The notes beneath the pieces were generated by a model that searched no databases, had not been told where the DNA came from, and saw nothing but the letters and a program-made list of their open reading frames with translations. From Glaciecola amylolytica (GTDB taxonomy: Bacteria > Bacteroidota > Bacteroidia > Flavobacteriales_D > Crocinitomicaceae), in NCBI GenBank assembly GCA_003856375.1, contig CP034120.1:1302001-1366000 (forward strand): a stretch of DNA of 64,000 bases, given 5' to 3'. Within the stretch, counting starts at the first letter, position 1. Each line of letters begins with the position of its first letter. Below are positions 8,466-17,221 of the stretch, piece by piece. Position numbers and translations under genes: made by a program.

Positions 8466-8649
8466 AATCCTTCTTTTAAATTGATTTATCAATAGAATTG
8501 GTTTTGATTTAAATAATTGACAATCAATTTGTTAAATACCTTATTTTGCTGGTGTTGAGTCATTGTATTTCAACTAAATGATTCGTCCAATCTTAATCGG
8601 ATACTGTTAAAAATTTGCTTTGTACTGACGATTTGTCTAAATTGCTTTT

Positions 8650-9465
8650 ATGTCATGCAATTACAGAATCGTTTTAGTAACAGATGGAGGATCTGATGCC
8701 CTGCTGGTTCCTATCGTCGGGTTAAGTGCCTTGTCGCGTCGGATTCATGCTGTGGATATTGATCGTTCCCTCTACAATTGGATTGACTTATTGGTTGCTA
8801 CCGGCGACAGCGTTTTACTCGCAAGTTTATTAGCCAAGCACCAAATCTCCCTCGTTGAAGAATTGGGAGCCCTCGAAAAGCTTTTGAAATATCAGAACAA
8901 TGGTTACAGCAAAGAAATGGTTTCCCGTTTGTTTGATGAAGAAGATACCTTGTTCACTCTCAGAAAGCATTTTCTGTTTATGACCTACGACGTTGATTCG
9001 GATGAATTATTTCAGTTTTCTGACAGCAGGCCAACACAGCAATCCATTAAACTGGATTCCGTTTTGAAAGCTTGTATGGGAAATCCGAATGAACAGCAAT
9101 TTATCAAACTGGGATATCGGAGATTGATGAATGCGAGTCAGTTTACACCCAATCCGATTCTTCAGGCGATGCATTATGCAGATTGCTTGTATCAGGATGA
9201 TTCGGTGGTGATTGTCAGCATCGGTTCCGGAAAACACAAAGATGCAGATCTGGAACAGCAATTTTCTGAGCAGGCGCAGCTTGAGTTTGAAAAAGAAGTC
9301 CGGCAGCATAAAAAATGGCATTATTTCCGGTTTAATCCTGAGTTTGAACGGGATGATTCGATGGAAACCAAAATTGAAAAAACGCGTGCTTATTTTGAAC
9401 ATGAAGCCCCAAGTATGGATCGTTTGTTCCATTTGATGGAGATAAAATCAGGGAAACTGGTTTAA
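8650..9465 (+). CDS. Patatin-like protein lacking catalytic residues (probable pseudo-enzyme)
   Basis: 271 aa, no signal peptide. The layout resembles a patatin phospholipase. VTDGGSDALLVPIVGLSAL (residues 10-28) matches the anion-hole strand and helix. IDLLVATGDSVLLASLLA (45-62) matches the nucleophile elbow, but ATGDS stands where GTSxG should be. FLFMTYDVDSDELFQF resembles the patatin core strand, SVLKACMGNP matches the ATSAAP segment, and TPNPILQAMHYA follows NAS where the catalytic DGG/DGA should be. IVSIGSGK matches the terminal SLGTGK. Both the Ser and the Asp of the dyad therefore seem lost. The family assignment is my inference from pattern. It is a single gene. Confidence 0.55.
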   Translation: MSCNYRIVLVTDGGSDALLVPIVGLSALSRRIHAVDIDRSLYNWIDLLVATGDSVLLASLLAKHQISLVEELGALEKLLKYQNNGYSKEMVSRLFDEEDTLFTLRKHFLFMTYDVDSDELFQFSDSRPTQQSIKLDSVLKACMGNPNEQQFIKLGYRRLMNASQFTPNPILQAMHYADCLYQDDSVVIVSIGSGKHKDADLEQQFSEQAQLEFEKEVRQHKKWHYFRFNPEFERDDSMETKIEKTRAYFEHEAPSMDRLFHLMEIKSGKLV

Positions 9466-9466
9466 T

Positions 9467-9540
9467 AGTTCAAAGGTTCAGAAGGGTTCAATGCAATTGA
9501 TGTTTAAGTTCATTAAACCCTTTGAACTTTTTCAATTTTG
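9467..9540 (+). terminator. Possible terminator / GTTCAAAGG inverted repeat
   Basis: AGTTCAAAGG (9467-9476) is the exact reverse complement of CCTTTGAACT (9519-9528), separated by 42 bases. An inner AGGGTT/AACCCT pair (9483-9488, 9516-9521) can form instead. TTTTTCAATTTTG follows. The same GTTCAAA/TTTGAAC words recur in other gaps of this window, so this may be a dispersed repeat acting as a terminator. Confidence 0.5.
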
Positions 9541-9594
9541 TTAAGATTTCTCAAAACAATATTTCCTGTAAGCTTTCCGTTATGCTATTTCTCC

Positions 9595-9602
9595 TATTTT
9601 TG
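9595..9602 (+). promoter_or_regulatory. Bacteroidota -7 element for bamD
   Basis: TATTTTTG fits TAnnTTTG and ends 5 bases before the bamD ATG at 9608. Transcription from it would begin at or within a few bases of the start codon, giving a leaderless mRNA. No clear TTG -33 box is seen. Confidence 0.45.
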
Positions 9603-9607
9603 TCGTC

Positions 9608-10402
9608 ATGAAATGGATGTTCTTAATTCTCACATTACTATCACTTGCAAGTTGTAACTCGTATAATCAGATTTTAAAGTCGGATGATTACGAAGCTAAA
9701 TTTAATGAAGCAAACCGGCTTTACGATGATAAAAAATACGAGAGATGTGTTGCTCTTTACGAACAGGTTTACCAAAGAAGCCCCAGAACTCCGCAGGGAG
9801 AGGTTGCTTTTTACCGTTTGGGAAAAGCTTGTTTTGAAGTGGAAGACTGGTATTTGGCAAGTTACTATCTGAGTGCTTTTCCATCCAAGTTCCCATATTC
9901 TCCTAAAGTAGAAGAAACGACATACCTTGCTGCCTTGTGTGCTGTGAAAAACAGTCCGGAAGCATCATTGGATCAGCATGAAACAGAAGTTGCGCTGAAT
10001 GAATTACAGAATTTTGTTTCCCGTTTTCCGAATTCCGAATTGCTGGATACCTGTAACGTGATCATGGATAAGTTGCGTTATAAGTTGGAAACGAAAGAAA
10101 TGATGAATGTGCGTTTGTATTCCAAAACGGAAAACTATCGTGCGGCTGTTGTAAGTTCAGAAGCTTTTCTTGAAAATTATCCGAGATCCAAGTACAGAGA
10201 AGAAGCCTGGGCTATTTTGATGCGGAATTCATATCATTTGGCATTGAATAGTGTGGATTCTAAAATAGAGGACCGAATCGCTAAAACAAATGAACGATTT
10301 AATGTTTTTCTTGTAGAATTCCCAAATTCAGACTATCTTCGCGAATTCGAAGGGTATGTTGAAAAACTGAAAAAAATCAATATTCCCGCAACTAACAAGT
10401 AA
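9608..10402 (+). CDS. bamD: Outer membrane protein assembly factor BamD
   Basis: BamD is a lipoprotein of the BAM complex that folds beta-barrel proteins into the outer membrane. At 264 aa it has a lipoprotein signal peptide ending LLSLASC (Cys16), followed by TPR-like repeats (FNEANRLYDDKKYERCVALYEQVYQRSP; AFYRLGKACFEVEDWYLASYYLSAFPSKFP; YRAAVVSSEAFLENYPRSKYREEAW). It heads the gene run bamD-rpoZ-coaBC-porD-recN, an order conserved in Bacteroidota, with only 14 bases to rpoZ. This links envelope assembly with RNA polymerase and CoA synthesis in one transcript. Confidence 0.92.
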   Translation: MKWMFLILTLLSLASCNSYNQILKSDDYEAKFNEANRLYDDKKYERCVALYEQVYQRSPRTPQGEVAFYRLGKACFEVEDWYLASYYLSAFPSKFPYSPKVEETTYLAALCAVKNSPEASLDQHETEVALNELQNFVSRFPNSELLDTCNVIMDKLRYKLETKEMMNVRLYSKTENYRAAVVSSEAFLENYPRSKYREEAWAILMRNSYHLALNSVDSKIEDRIAKTNERFNVFLVEFPNSDYLREFEGYVEKLKKINIPATNK

Positions 10403-10416
10403 AATAAATAGAAGAA

Positions 10417-10734
10417 ATGAGCTTCAAAAACAACAATGCAGAGCGTTCAACTGTGACGCGTGATACAATTGATTTAGAGCAAACTACAGGTAATATCTAT
10501 GAATCAATTGTAGTATTGTCTAAAAGAGCAAATCAAATCAGCTCTTCCATGAAAGAAGAATTGACTGCAAAATTGCAGGAGTTTGCTTCATCAACAGATA
10601 ATTTGGAGGAAATCTTCGAAAACCGTGAGCAAATTGAAATCTCCCGTTTTTATGAGAAACTTCCGAAGCCGGTTGCAGTTGCAATTGAAGAGTTGAAAGA
10701 AGGACAAATCTATACTAGAAAAAACCAAGAGTAA
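10417..10734 (+). CDS. rpoZ: RNA polymerase omega subunit, Bacteroidota type
   Basis: A 105-aa protein. The core TGNIYESIVVLSKRANQISSSMKEEL matches the conserved RpoZ/Rpb6 segment in which omega embraces the beta' C-terminus, and the position between bamD and coaBC is the standard one for rpoZ in Bacteroidota. Omega helps assembly and stability of RNA polymerase. The N-terminal ~20 residues are polar and probably disordered. It is separated by 14 bases from bamD and 10 bases from coaBC, so it is certainly in the same operon. Confidence 0.85.
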   Translation: MSFKNNNAERSTVTRDTIDLEQTTGNIYESIVVLSKRANQISSSMKEELTAKLQEFASSTDNLEEIFENREQIEISRFYEKLPKPVAVAIEELKEGQIYTRKNQE

Positions 10735-10744
10735 ATAAACTCCT

Positions 10745-11944
10745 ATGTCTTTAGAAGGAAAAAAAATTCTGGTTGGTGTTACCGGCGGAATTGCAGCGTA
10801 TAAAATTGCTTCCTTCGTAAGATTGTTAAAGAAACAAGGGGCAGAAGTCAGATGTATGATGACTCCTGCCTCTTCTGATTTTATTACACCTCTCACGCTT
10901 TCCACCTTATCGGAATCTCCTGTAGGAATTGAATTTTATGATTCCAAAACGGGAGAATGGACCAATCACGTTGAATGGGCTCTTTGGGCCGATGTCATGA
11001 TTTTCGCTCCGGTTACTGCGAATTCCCTTGCTAAAATGGCTCACGGCTTTTCGGATAATTTCCTTATGGCGACTTATCTGAGTGCAAAATGCCCCGTTTT
11101 TATTGCTCCGGCAATGGATCTGGATATGTATCAGCATCCGACTACAAAAGAAAATCTGGAGCGTCTGGAATCATTTGGATATACGATCATTCCTGCTGAA
11201 AGCGGTTTTTTGGCCAGTGGTTTGGAAGGTCAGGGGAGAATGGCAGAACCCGAAGTATTGCTGCAATATTTGCAGGATCATTTTCACAAAGACGAACGTT
11301 TTGAGGGGAAGAAAGTGCTGATCACAGCCGGACCGACTTACGAAGCAATCGATCCTGTCAGGTTTATCGGGAATCATTCTTCCGGGAAAATGGGATTCTC
11401 TTTAGCTGAAGCGGTTGCCGCAAAAGGAGGAGAAGTGATTTTGATTACAGGCCCTTCCAGTTTGAAAACCGTTCACAAAAACATTCAGGTGATTCGGGTT
11501 ACTTCTGCGTTGCAAATGCTGGATGCCGTTCAAAGCAATTGGGATCGGGCAGATTGGGGAATTTTTTCCTCGGCAGTTGCGGATTACCGCCCAAGTATTG
11601 CGGCAGATCAGAAAATCAAGAAAACAGAAGAAAATCTGCATATCGATCTGGAGAAAAATCCGGATATCCTTTCCTGGGCATCTGCAAACAAGAAAGGGCA
11701 AAAGGTTGTCGGATTTGCTTTGGAAACCCAAAATGGTTTGGAGTATGCTCAAAACAAGCTGGAGAAAAAACAACTGGATGCAATTGTACTGAATGAAATG
11801 GGAGAACCGGGCGTTGGTTTCGGAACTGACACGAATTCAGTTAAATTAATCTTTAAAAGCAATAAAATACGTAGCTTTGAGTTACAATCAAAACAAGAAT
11901 TGGCTTTCTCGTTATTGAATGAATTGATGAATAATTTTGTATGA
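10745..11944 (+). CDS. coaBC: Bifunctional phosphopantothenoylcysteine decarboxylase / phosphopantothenate-cysteine ligase CoaBC
   Basis: CoaBC carries out two steps of coenzyme A synthesis: ligation of cysteine to 4'-phosphopantothenate and FMN-dependent decarboxylation of the product. The N-terminal flavoprotein half (1-185) has GVTGGIAAYK, HVEWALWADV (catalytic His), APVTANSLAKMAHG and APAMDLDMY. The C-terminal ligase half (190-399) has LITAGPTYEAIDPVRFIGNHSSGKMG. In the flexible flap, FLASGLEGQGRM has Ser where E. coli CoaC has its active-site Cys158 (QACGDIGPGRM). Normal length (399 aa). The stop overlaps porD (ATGA). Confidence 0.95.
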   Translation: MSLEGKKILVGVTGGIAAYKIASFVRLLKKQGAEVRCMMTPASSDFITPLTLSTLSESPVGIEFYDSKTGEWTNHVEWALWADVMIFAPVTANSLAKMAHGFSDNFLMATYLSAKCPVFIAPAMDLDMYQHPTTKENLERLESFGYTIIPAESGFLASGLEGQGRMAEPEVLLQYLQDHFHKDERFEGKKVLITAGPTYEAIDPVRFIGNHSSGKMGFSLAEAVAAKGGEVILITGPSSLKTVHKNIQVIRVTSALQMLDAVQSNWDRADWGIFSSAVADYRPSIAADQKIKKTEENLHIDLEKNPDILSWASANKKGQKVVGFALETQNGLEYAQNKLEKKQLDAIVLNEMGEPGVGFGTDTNSVKLIFKSNKIRSFELQSKQELAFSLLNELMNNFV

Positions 11945-12840
11945 ATAAAATTCTAACCCTTGTCTTTTTGGCCCTTTTAACGAAAGGTTATTCTCAGGAA
12001 TTAAATTGCCAGGTTACTATTGTTACAAACATTAAAACGGAGGTTACTTCTGCCGAAAAAGAATTGTTTGATCAAATCAAGCAGGTTGTAACCGAGTTGA
12101 TGAACAATACGAAATGGACCGACGAGAAATTCAAGGTAGAAGAACGGATTAACTGTCAGCTGCAATTACAGATCAACACGATCAATAACGGTAATTTCAC
12201 CGGTTCTATTCAGGTGCAGTCAAGCCGTCCGGTTTACAACGGTTCATATAATACCACTTTGTTCAATTTTCAGGACGATAATTTAGAGTTCAGCTACACG
12301 CGAAACAGTGTTTTGTTGTACGCAGAGAACCAATACCGCGATAATTTATCTTCCATTCTGGCATTTTATGCATACTACATCATTGCGTTGGATTTCGATT
12401 CGTTTTCACTGCAGGGTGGCACGAAATATTTCCAGGAAGCACAGCAGATCGTGACGAATGCGCAAACTTCTGCAAGTAAAGGATGGAAATCAAACGAACA
12501 GGGGAAGAAGAACAGATACTGGTTGATAGAAAATGCACTTCAGCAGTTGTTTGAACCTTTGAGAGAATGTTATTATGAGTACCACCGTTTAGGAATGGAT
12601 CATTTATACGACAAACCGGAAGACGCGAAAAAAGCAATGTATACAGCCTTGGAGAAATTATCCAAGATTGCATCTGCAAGACCGAATTCAATTAACATCA
12701 TTAATTTTGCTTATTGTAAAATGAATGAGTTGAAAAACCTGTATTCACTGGCTAAACCGGAAGAGAAAACCCAAATAGTTACAGTTCTGAAAAAAATAGA
12801 TCCTGCGAATGCAACTAAATACGAGGAAATTCTGAACTAA
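11941..12840 (+). CDS. porD: PorD-like (DUF4835) type IX secretion-associated protein
   Basis: A 299-aa exported protein with signal peptide MNKILTLVFLALLTKGYSQ followed by ELNCQVTIVTNIKTEVTSAEKELFDQIKQVV. This start, the ECYYEYHRLGMDHLYD block and the length are those of the DUF4835 family, named PorD in type IX secretion annotation. Its exact biochemical role is unknown. Its position between coaBC and recN is conserved in the phylum. Its ATG overlaps the coaBC stop and its own stop overlaps the recN start (TAATG), so it is tightly coupled to both. Confidence 0.8.
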   Translation: MNKILTLVFLALLTKGYSQELNCQVTIVTNIKTEVTSAEKELFDQIKQVVTELMNNTKWTDEKFKVEERINCQLQLQINTINNGNFTGSIQVQSSRPVYNGSYNTTLFNFQDDNLEFSYTRNSVLLYAENQYRDNLSSILAFYAYYIIALDFDSFSLQGGTKYFQEAQQIVTNAQTSASKGWKSNEQGKKNRYWLIENALQQLFEPLRECYYEYHRLGMDHLYDKPEDAKKAMYTALEKLSKIASARPNSINIINFAYCKMNELKNLYSLAKPEEKTQIVTVLKKIDPANATKYEEILN

Positions 12841-14486
12841 TGCTAAAATCCCTTTCTGTTCAAAACTTTGCGTTGATCGAACATGTTTCTCTTGATTTTC
12901 ACAAGGGATTGCACGTGATTACCGGAGAAACCGGTTCCGGAAAGTCTATTTTGCTCGGAGCCTTAAACCTGATTCTTGGAGAACGATCGGATTTTTCTGT
13001 GATCCGGAATCCGGAGAAGAAAACAGTTGTAGAAGCCGTTTTTGAATTGAATCCGGGTTTCAAAGAATGGTTCGTTCAGGAAGATATCGATTGGGATTCC
13101 GAAACAGTGATCCGAAGAGAAATCACAAGTCAGGGAAAATCCCGTTCATTCATTAACGATACACCCGTTCAGTTGAGCCAATTGAAAGAACTGACGGAAC
13201 AATTGGTCTATATCCACTCGCAGCACGAAACACTGGAAATCAAAAAAACGCGCTTTCAGTTTGATTTGCTCGATGCTTACGGTGATTCATTGGATTTGGC
13301 AAGCCAGGTATCCGGGCTTTACCTTCAGATTCAGCGATTACGATCCGCAAAAGATCAGTTGGAAAACGCAAAATCAAATCATTTACAGGAACTTGATTAT
13401 GTGAAGTTTCAATTGGATGAACTGGAACAGCTGGATCTGGACAAAATCAATTATGAAACGCTGGAGCAGGATTTTTCGAAACTTTCAAAAATCGATGATC
13501 TGAAAGAGGCGTATGCTTCCATTACGGCGGCGATTGATCAGGAAAATGGCGCAGCGGATTTGTTGAGAAGACTTAAATCCCATATTGATAAGTGGAAAGA
13601 TGCAGATGCGGAATTGGGAACCATCTCCAATCGGTTGAATGAAGTGATCGTAGAATTAGGTGATATTTCCCGTGATTCCGACAGACAGTTGAATCAGTTG
13701 GAAGGAGATCCTGAAGCACTTTTCCGTTTGACGGAATCTCTGGATGAATACAATAAAATTCTGCGCAAGCACCATTTGTCGACACAACAGGAATTGATCG
13801 ATTACCGCACTTCTTTAAGCGAGAAAGTGAGCGATTATACATTCTCCGATGAACGTATCGCGGAGCTGATCATTGAAATTGAAACAAAGGAAAAGGAATT
13901 GAATCAGCTTTCGACGGATTTGTTTGAAAAGCGTTCGAATGTCATCCCTAAACTGGAAGTTTATTTACTCGATTTATTGAGTGAAATGAAGATGGAACAT
14001 TCCAGATTTCAGATTGTCCTGAACAAGCTGGATAAACTGGATGCAAACGGTGGAATGACGATTCAGATCTTGTTTTCGGCAAACAAAGGTTTGGAGTTGA
14101 AACCGATTGAACGTGCGGCAAGCGGCGGAGAATTATCCCGCGTGATGCTGGCAATCCAATTGGTGATGAGTGAGAAAAAAGCACTTCCGACCTTAATTCT
14201 GGATGAAATTGACACTGGTGTTTCGGGAGAAGTGGCTTTGAGAATGGGGAAATTGCTGAAAGAAATGGGGAAACACCTGCAGGTATTCGCTATTACGCAT
14301 TTGCCACAGGTTGCGGCTAAAGGAGATTTTCATTTTGAAGTTTCGAAATCACATGAAAACAGTCAAACCATTTCCCGTATCGAACAGTTAACCGATTCGC
14401 AGCGCATCGAAGCATTGGCAAAGTTAATTTCAGGAGAACAGGTAACGGATCTGGCGCGGTCTTCGGCACTTGAGTTGATGAACTGA
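12840..14486 (+). CDS. recN: DNA repair protein RecN
   Basis: RecN is an SMC-like ATPase that acts on DNA double-strand breaks before RecA-mediated repair. At 548 aa it is of normal length. Walker A GETGSGKS is at residues 29-36, and a Q-loop-like IHSQHE is near 124-129. A long coiled coil runs through ~150-360, the ABC signature RAASGGELSR follows, and Walker B with D-loop is LILDEIDTGVSGEVA. The H-loop is ITHLPQVAAKGDFHF. It is the last gene of the bamD operon and starts inside the porD stop codon. The 120 bases after it hold an AT-rich ATTCGTAATTC-type repeat rather than an obvious terminator. Confidence 0.96.
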   Translation: MLKSLSVQNFALIEHVSLDFHKGLHVITGETGSGKSILLGALNLILGERSDFSVIRNPEKKTVVEAVFELNPGFKEWFVQEDIDWDSETVIRREITSQGKSRSFINDTPVQLSQLKELTEQLVYIHSQHETLEIKKTRFQFDLLDAYGDSLDLASQVSGLYLQIQRLRSAKDQLENAKSNHLQELDYVKFQLDELEQLDLDKINYETLEQDFSKLSKIDDLKEAYASITAAIDQENGAADLLRRLKSHIDKWKDADAELGTISNRLNEVIVELGDISRDSDRQLNQLEGDPEALFRLTESLDEYNKILRKHHLSTQQELIDYRTSLSEKVSDYTFSDERIAELIIEIETKEKELNQLSTDLFEKRSNVIPKLEVYLLDLLSEMKMEHSRFQIVLNKLDKLDANGGMTIQILFSANKGLELKPIERAASGGELSRVMLAIQLVMSEKKALPTLILDEIDTGVSGEVALRMGKLLKEMGKHLQVFAITHLPQVAAKGDFHFEVSKSHENSQTISRIEQLTDSQRIEALAKLISGEQVTDLARSSALELMN

Positions 14487-14605
14487 ATTTCATTGCGAAT
14501 TCCAAATTAATTTGATGTTGTAATTCGTAATTTCAGTTAATTCTCTAACAAATAAACAACCATAGGGGTTTCTTTCCGTATCTTTACTAAATAAATTCAG
14601 GGATT

Positions 14606-14965
14606 ATGTTCAAGATTGTGTGGTTGGCAATTTCATTGACCAGTTCAAATTTCGGAGGGGCAACTCTTCCGACGGAACAAACGGTGGTTGCAATGTCCGG
14701 AGAGACGATTAAGATGCGTGTAGGAGGTCAGCTTGTGAATTGTTCTGAGAGTGCAGAAGAGACAAAAAAATGTTTTTCTGTACAAAAAGGAGCAACGATC
14801 GGTAAGGACAGCTGGGAAGTTTTGCCGCAAACCATCGAAGGATTCAATTTTGAAGCAGGATACACGTACGATCTGATCGTGAAAATTGATCTTGTTGAAG
14901 GTAAAACCGGTTCGGAACGATTCAAGTATACATTGGTTCAAATTATTTCTAAAATCAAGGAGTAA
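14606..14965 (+). CDS. DUF4377 domain protein, 119 aa
   Basis: The protein has a short hydrophobic N-terminus (MFKIVWLAISLTSSNFGGA) that may be a weak signal peptide. The core matches DUF4377: RVGGQLVNCSE, KCFSVQKG, a tryptophan (DSWEVLPQ), then IEGFNFEAGYTYDLIVKIDL. In other bacteria this domain is found on exported proteins, often with META/HslJ domains. Its function is unknown. A TATCTTTA element near 14579 may be a weak promoter. It lies between recN and the DUF423 gene. Confidence 0.7.
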   Translation: MFKIVWLAISLTSSNFGGATLPTEQTVVAMSGETIKMRVGGQLVNCSESAEETKKCFSVQKGATIGKDSWEVLPQTIEGFNFEAGYTYDLIVKIDLVEGKTGSERFKYTLVQIISKIKE

Positions 14966-14993
14966 CAAAGACTTTTTCTTCTATCTTTAAAAT

Positions 14994-15392
14994 ATGGAGA
15001 GGAAATGGGTTATTACCGGATTAATACTGATTATTATTGCAATTGCACTGGGCGCTTTCGGAGCGCATGGGCTAAAAACGATTACGAAAGACGAAACGAT
15101 TCTGGCGTCTTTTGATACCGCTACGAAGTATCAGTTTTTTCAGGGCTTGGGATTTTTGGTGATTCCTTCTATCAATGCGCGCTTTCAAATTCAAAGCAAA
15201 ACCATTTTTCTATTCATGCTTTTGGGAACAATTCTCTTTTCAGGGAGTATTTATGGTCTCACGGCTGCGAAAATCAACGGACTTGAATCTTTGAAGAAGG
15301 CTTTTGGTCCGATCACTCCACTTGGAGGTTTATTGATGATTTTAGCATGGTTTTTATTGTTGATCCGCATAATCAGGCATCCTCAATCATGA
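14994..15392 (+). CDS. DUF423 family membrane protein
   Basis: 132 aa with about four transmembrane helices. The family signature GAFGAHGL is at residues 21-28, and the second half has GTILFSGSIYGL and FGPITPLGGLLMILAWFLL, all characteristic of DUF423 (E. coli YgdD). The family has no known biochemical role. The stop overlaps the start of the metallo-hydrolase gene (ATGA at 15389), so the two are translated in a coupled way. TATCTTTA at 14982-14989, 5 bases before the ATG, could be a weak -7 box. Confidence 0.9.
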   Translation: MERKWVITGLILIIIAIALGAFGAHGLKTITKDETILASFDTATKYQFFQGLGFLVIPSINARFQIQSKTIFLFMLLGTILFSGSIYGLTAAKINGLESLKKAFGPITPLGGLLMILAWFLLLIRIIRHPQS

Positions 15393-16165
15393 ATTTTTCG
15401 GTTACTGTTTTGGGTTCCGGCACATCTCAGGGCGTTCCTGTGATTGCTTGCGGTTGTCATGTCTGCACTTCTCAGAAGAAAGAAGATAATCGTTTGCGTT
15501 GCTCTGTTTTGCTGGAAATCGGCGGCAGAAATTTTGTGATCGATGCAGGACCTGATTTCAGACAACAGATGCTTAAATTTCAGGTGAAAACCCTGGAGGC
15601 GGTTTTGTTTACACATGAACATAAAGACCATATGGCCGGATTGGATGATGTACGCGCATTCAATTTTATCGAGAAAAGAGATATGGATATTTATTGTTCC
15701 AAAGCGGTGGAAGAAGCTTTGAGAAGAGAGTATCACTACGCTTTCTCAGATGATAAATATCCGGGAATTCCGCAGTTAAACATTATAAATATTGAAAACA
15801 AACCGTTTAATCTTTCCGGTGATATTCCGATTGTTCCTGTTGAAGTCATGCATTATTTCATGCCGGTATTCGGTTTCAGAATAGGAGACTTTGCTTATAT
15901 TACGGATGCCAAAACAGTGAGCCCGGAAGAAGTGGAAAAACTGAAAGGGGTGAAGGTTTTAATTATAAACGCGTTGAGAAAAGAGCCTCATATTTCGCAT
16001 TTCAATCTGGAAGAAGCTTTGGCTTTTATCAACGAAGTGAAACCTGAAAAGGCTTATTTAACGCATATTTCGCACATGTTTGGAACGCATGAGGAAATTG
16101 AGAAAGAACTGCCTGAGAATGTCTTTGCTGCCTACGACGGACTGAAATTGGTTTTTCAGGATTAA
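15389..16165 (+). CDS. MBL-fold metallo-hydrolase, PhnP-like
   Basis: 258 aa from the ATG that overlaps the DUF423 stop. This start yields MNFSVTVLGSGTSQGVPV, the normal beginning of the family, so the longer upstream frame is not used. Features are GSGTSQGVP, a cysteine pair in CGCHVC that in PhnP binds a structural zinc, HEHKDH (metal ligands, around residue 78), the HYFMPVFGF strand, and a late histidine in LTHISHMFG. PhnP-like enzymes are cyclic phosphodiesterases, and the natural substrate here is unknown. Cytoplasmic. Confidence 0.85.
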   Translation: MNFSVTVLGSGTSQGVPVIACGCHVCTSQKKEDNRLRCSVLLEIGGRNFVIDAGPDFRQQMLKFQVKTLEAVLFTHEHKDHMAGLDDVRAFNFIEKRDMDIYCSKAVEEALRREYHYAFSDDKYPGIPQLNIINIENKPFNLSGDIPIVPVEVMHYFMPVFGFRIGDFAYITDAKTVSPEEVEKLKGVKVLIINALRKEPHISHFNLEEALAFINEVKPEKAYLTHISHMFGTHEEIEKELPENVFAAYDGLKLVFQD

Positions 16166-16235
16166 ACAGATTCAAAAGGAAAAGGTTTAATCTTTTGTAA
16201 TTCAATGCAATTCAGCGCAGCACCGGAAATATTCC

Positions 16236-16265
16236 TTGGAAGCTTGAAATTAAATTCTAAATTTG
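16236..16265 (+). promoter_or_regulatory. Bacteroidota promoter for fabI
   Basis: TTG at 16236-16238, a 19-base spacer, and TAAATTTG at 16258-16265 match the Bacteroidota -33/-7 consensus fully. Transcription should begin near 16270, 12-14 bases before the chosen start. This rules out the TTG at 16263, which lies inside the promoter, as the fabI start. Confidence 0.75.
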
Positions 16266-16283
16266 TCCTCAAATCAAATGATT

Positions 16284-17093
16284 ATGTCAAAATTATTGGA
16301 AGGAAAACGTGGAATCATTACCGGAGCATTGGATCAAAATTCAATTGCTTGGAAAGTCGCTGAAAAAGCGCATGAACACGGTGCTACTTTTGTTTTAACA
16401 AATGCCCCGATCGCTATGCGAATGGGAGAAATAAATGAATTGGCAGAAAAAACAAATTCAAAGATTATTCCTGCCGATGCAACAAATATGGACGACCTGA
16501 AGAAACTCTTTACGGAGTCGCAGGAAGTTTTGGGCGGTAAAATTGATTTTGTACTGCATTCGATCGGAATGAGTGTAAACATTCGTAAGAATATCCCATA
16601 TCAAGATCTGAACTACGATTTCTTTCAAAAAGGAATTGATGTTTCGGCGTTGTCATTTCATAAAATGCTTTCTGTAGCTAAAAATATGGATGCAATCAGC
16701 GAATGGGGAAGTGTTGTTGCATTAACATATGCTGCAGCTCAAAGAACTTATCCTTTCTATACAGATATGGCGGACATTAAAGCCATGTTGGAATCGATCG
16801 CGAGAAGTTTCGGATACCATTATGGTTTAGAGAAAAAAGTACGTATCAATACGGTTTCTCAATCTCCGACAAAAACAACTGCTGGTTCAGGTATCAAAGG
16901 ATTCGGTGATTTTTATGATTACGCGGATGCAATTGCTCCACTTGGAAATGCAAGCGCTGAAGACTGTGCAAACTACTGCATTTCATTATTCTCTGATTTG
17001 ACAAGAATGGTGACTATGCAGAATCTATTCCACGACGGAGGATATTCCACTACCGGAGTAAGCGACGCCGTTTTGAAGAAATTGGGAATCTGA
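16284..17093 (+). CDS. fabI: Enoyl-ACP reductase FabI
   Basis: FabI catalyses the last step of each fatty-acid elongation round, reducing enoyl-ACP with NADH. From the ATG at 16284 the protein is 269 aa and begins MSKLLEGKRGIITGALDQNSIAWKV, the usual start. The ATG two codons upstream (16278) is also possible. The NAD-binding ITGALDQNSIAW segment, the LHSIGMS strand, and the catalytic YTDMADIK (Tyr-x6-Lys) are present, as is SQSPTKTTAGSGIKGF in the substrate loop. It is monocistronic, between a full promoter and a strong terminator. Confidence 0.95.
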   Translation: MSKLLEGKRGIITGALDQNSIAWKVAEKAHEHGATFVLTNAPIAMRMGEINELAEKTNSKIIPADATNMDDLKKLFTESQEVLGGKIDFVLHSIGMSVNIRKNIPYQDLNYDFFQKGIDVSALSFHKMLSVAKNMDAISEWGSVVALTYAAAQRTYPFYTDMADIKAMLESIARSFGYHYGLEKKVRINTVSQSPTKTTAGSGIKGFGDFYDYADAIAPLGNASAEDCANYCISLFSDLTRMVTMQNLFHDGGYSTTGVSDAVLKKLGI

Positions 17094-17116
17094 TTTTAAA
17101 AGAATTACAATAAAAT

Positions 17117-17158
17117 AAACAGTCAGGGACGCGATACTTCGCGTCCCTGACTGTTTTT
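17117..17158 (+). terminator. Strong intrinsic terminator after fabI
   Basis: AAACAGTCAGGGACGCGA (17117-17134) pairs perfectly over 18 bp with its complement at 17139-17156, leaving a TACT loop, then a short T-run. It is the longest perfect stem seen in the window. Confidence 0.93.
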
Positions 17159-17221
17159 ATATACGAATGACTACTTTCGTAACGTTACTACTAGAAAATC
17201 ATTACTACTAAAAACGAACCT

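Noticed and set aside
16263-16283. Longer N-terminus for FabI from the TTG at 16263
   Set aside because: The TTG lies inside the -7 box of a full-consensus promoter, so it would not be in the mRNA.
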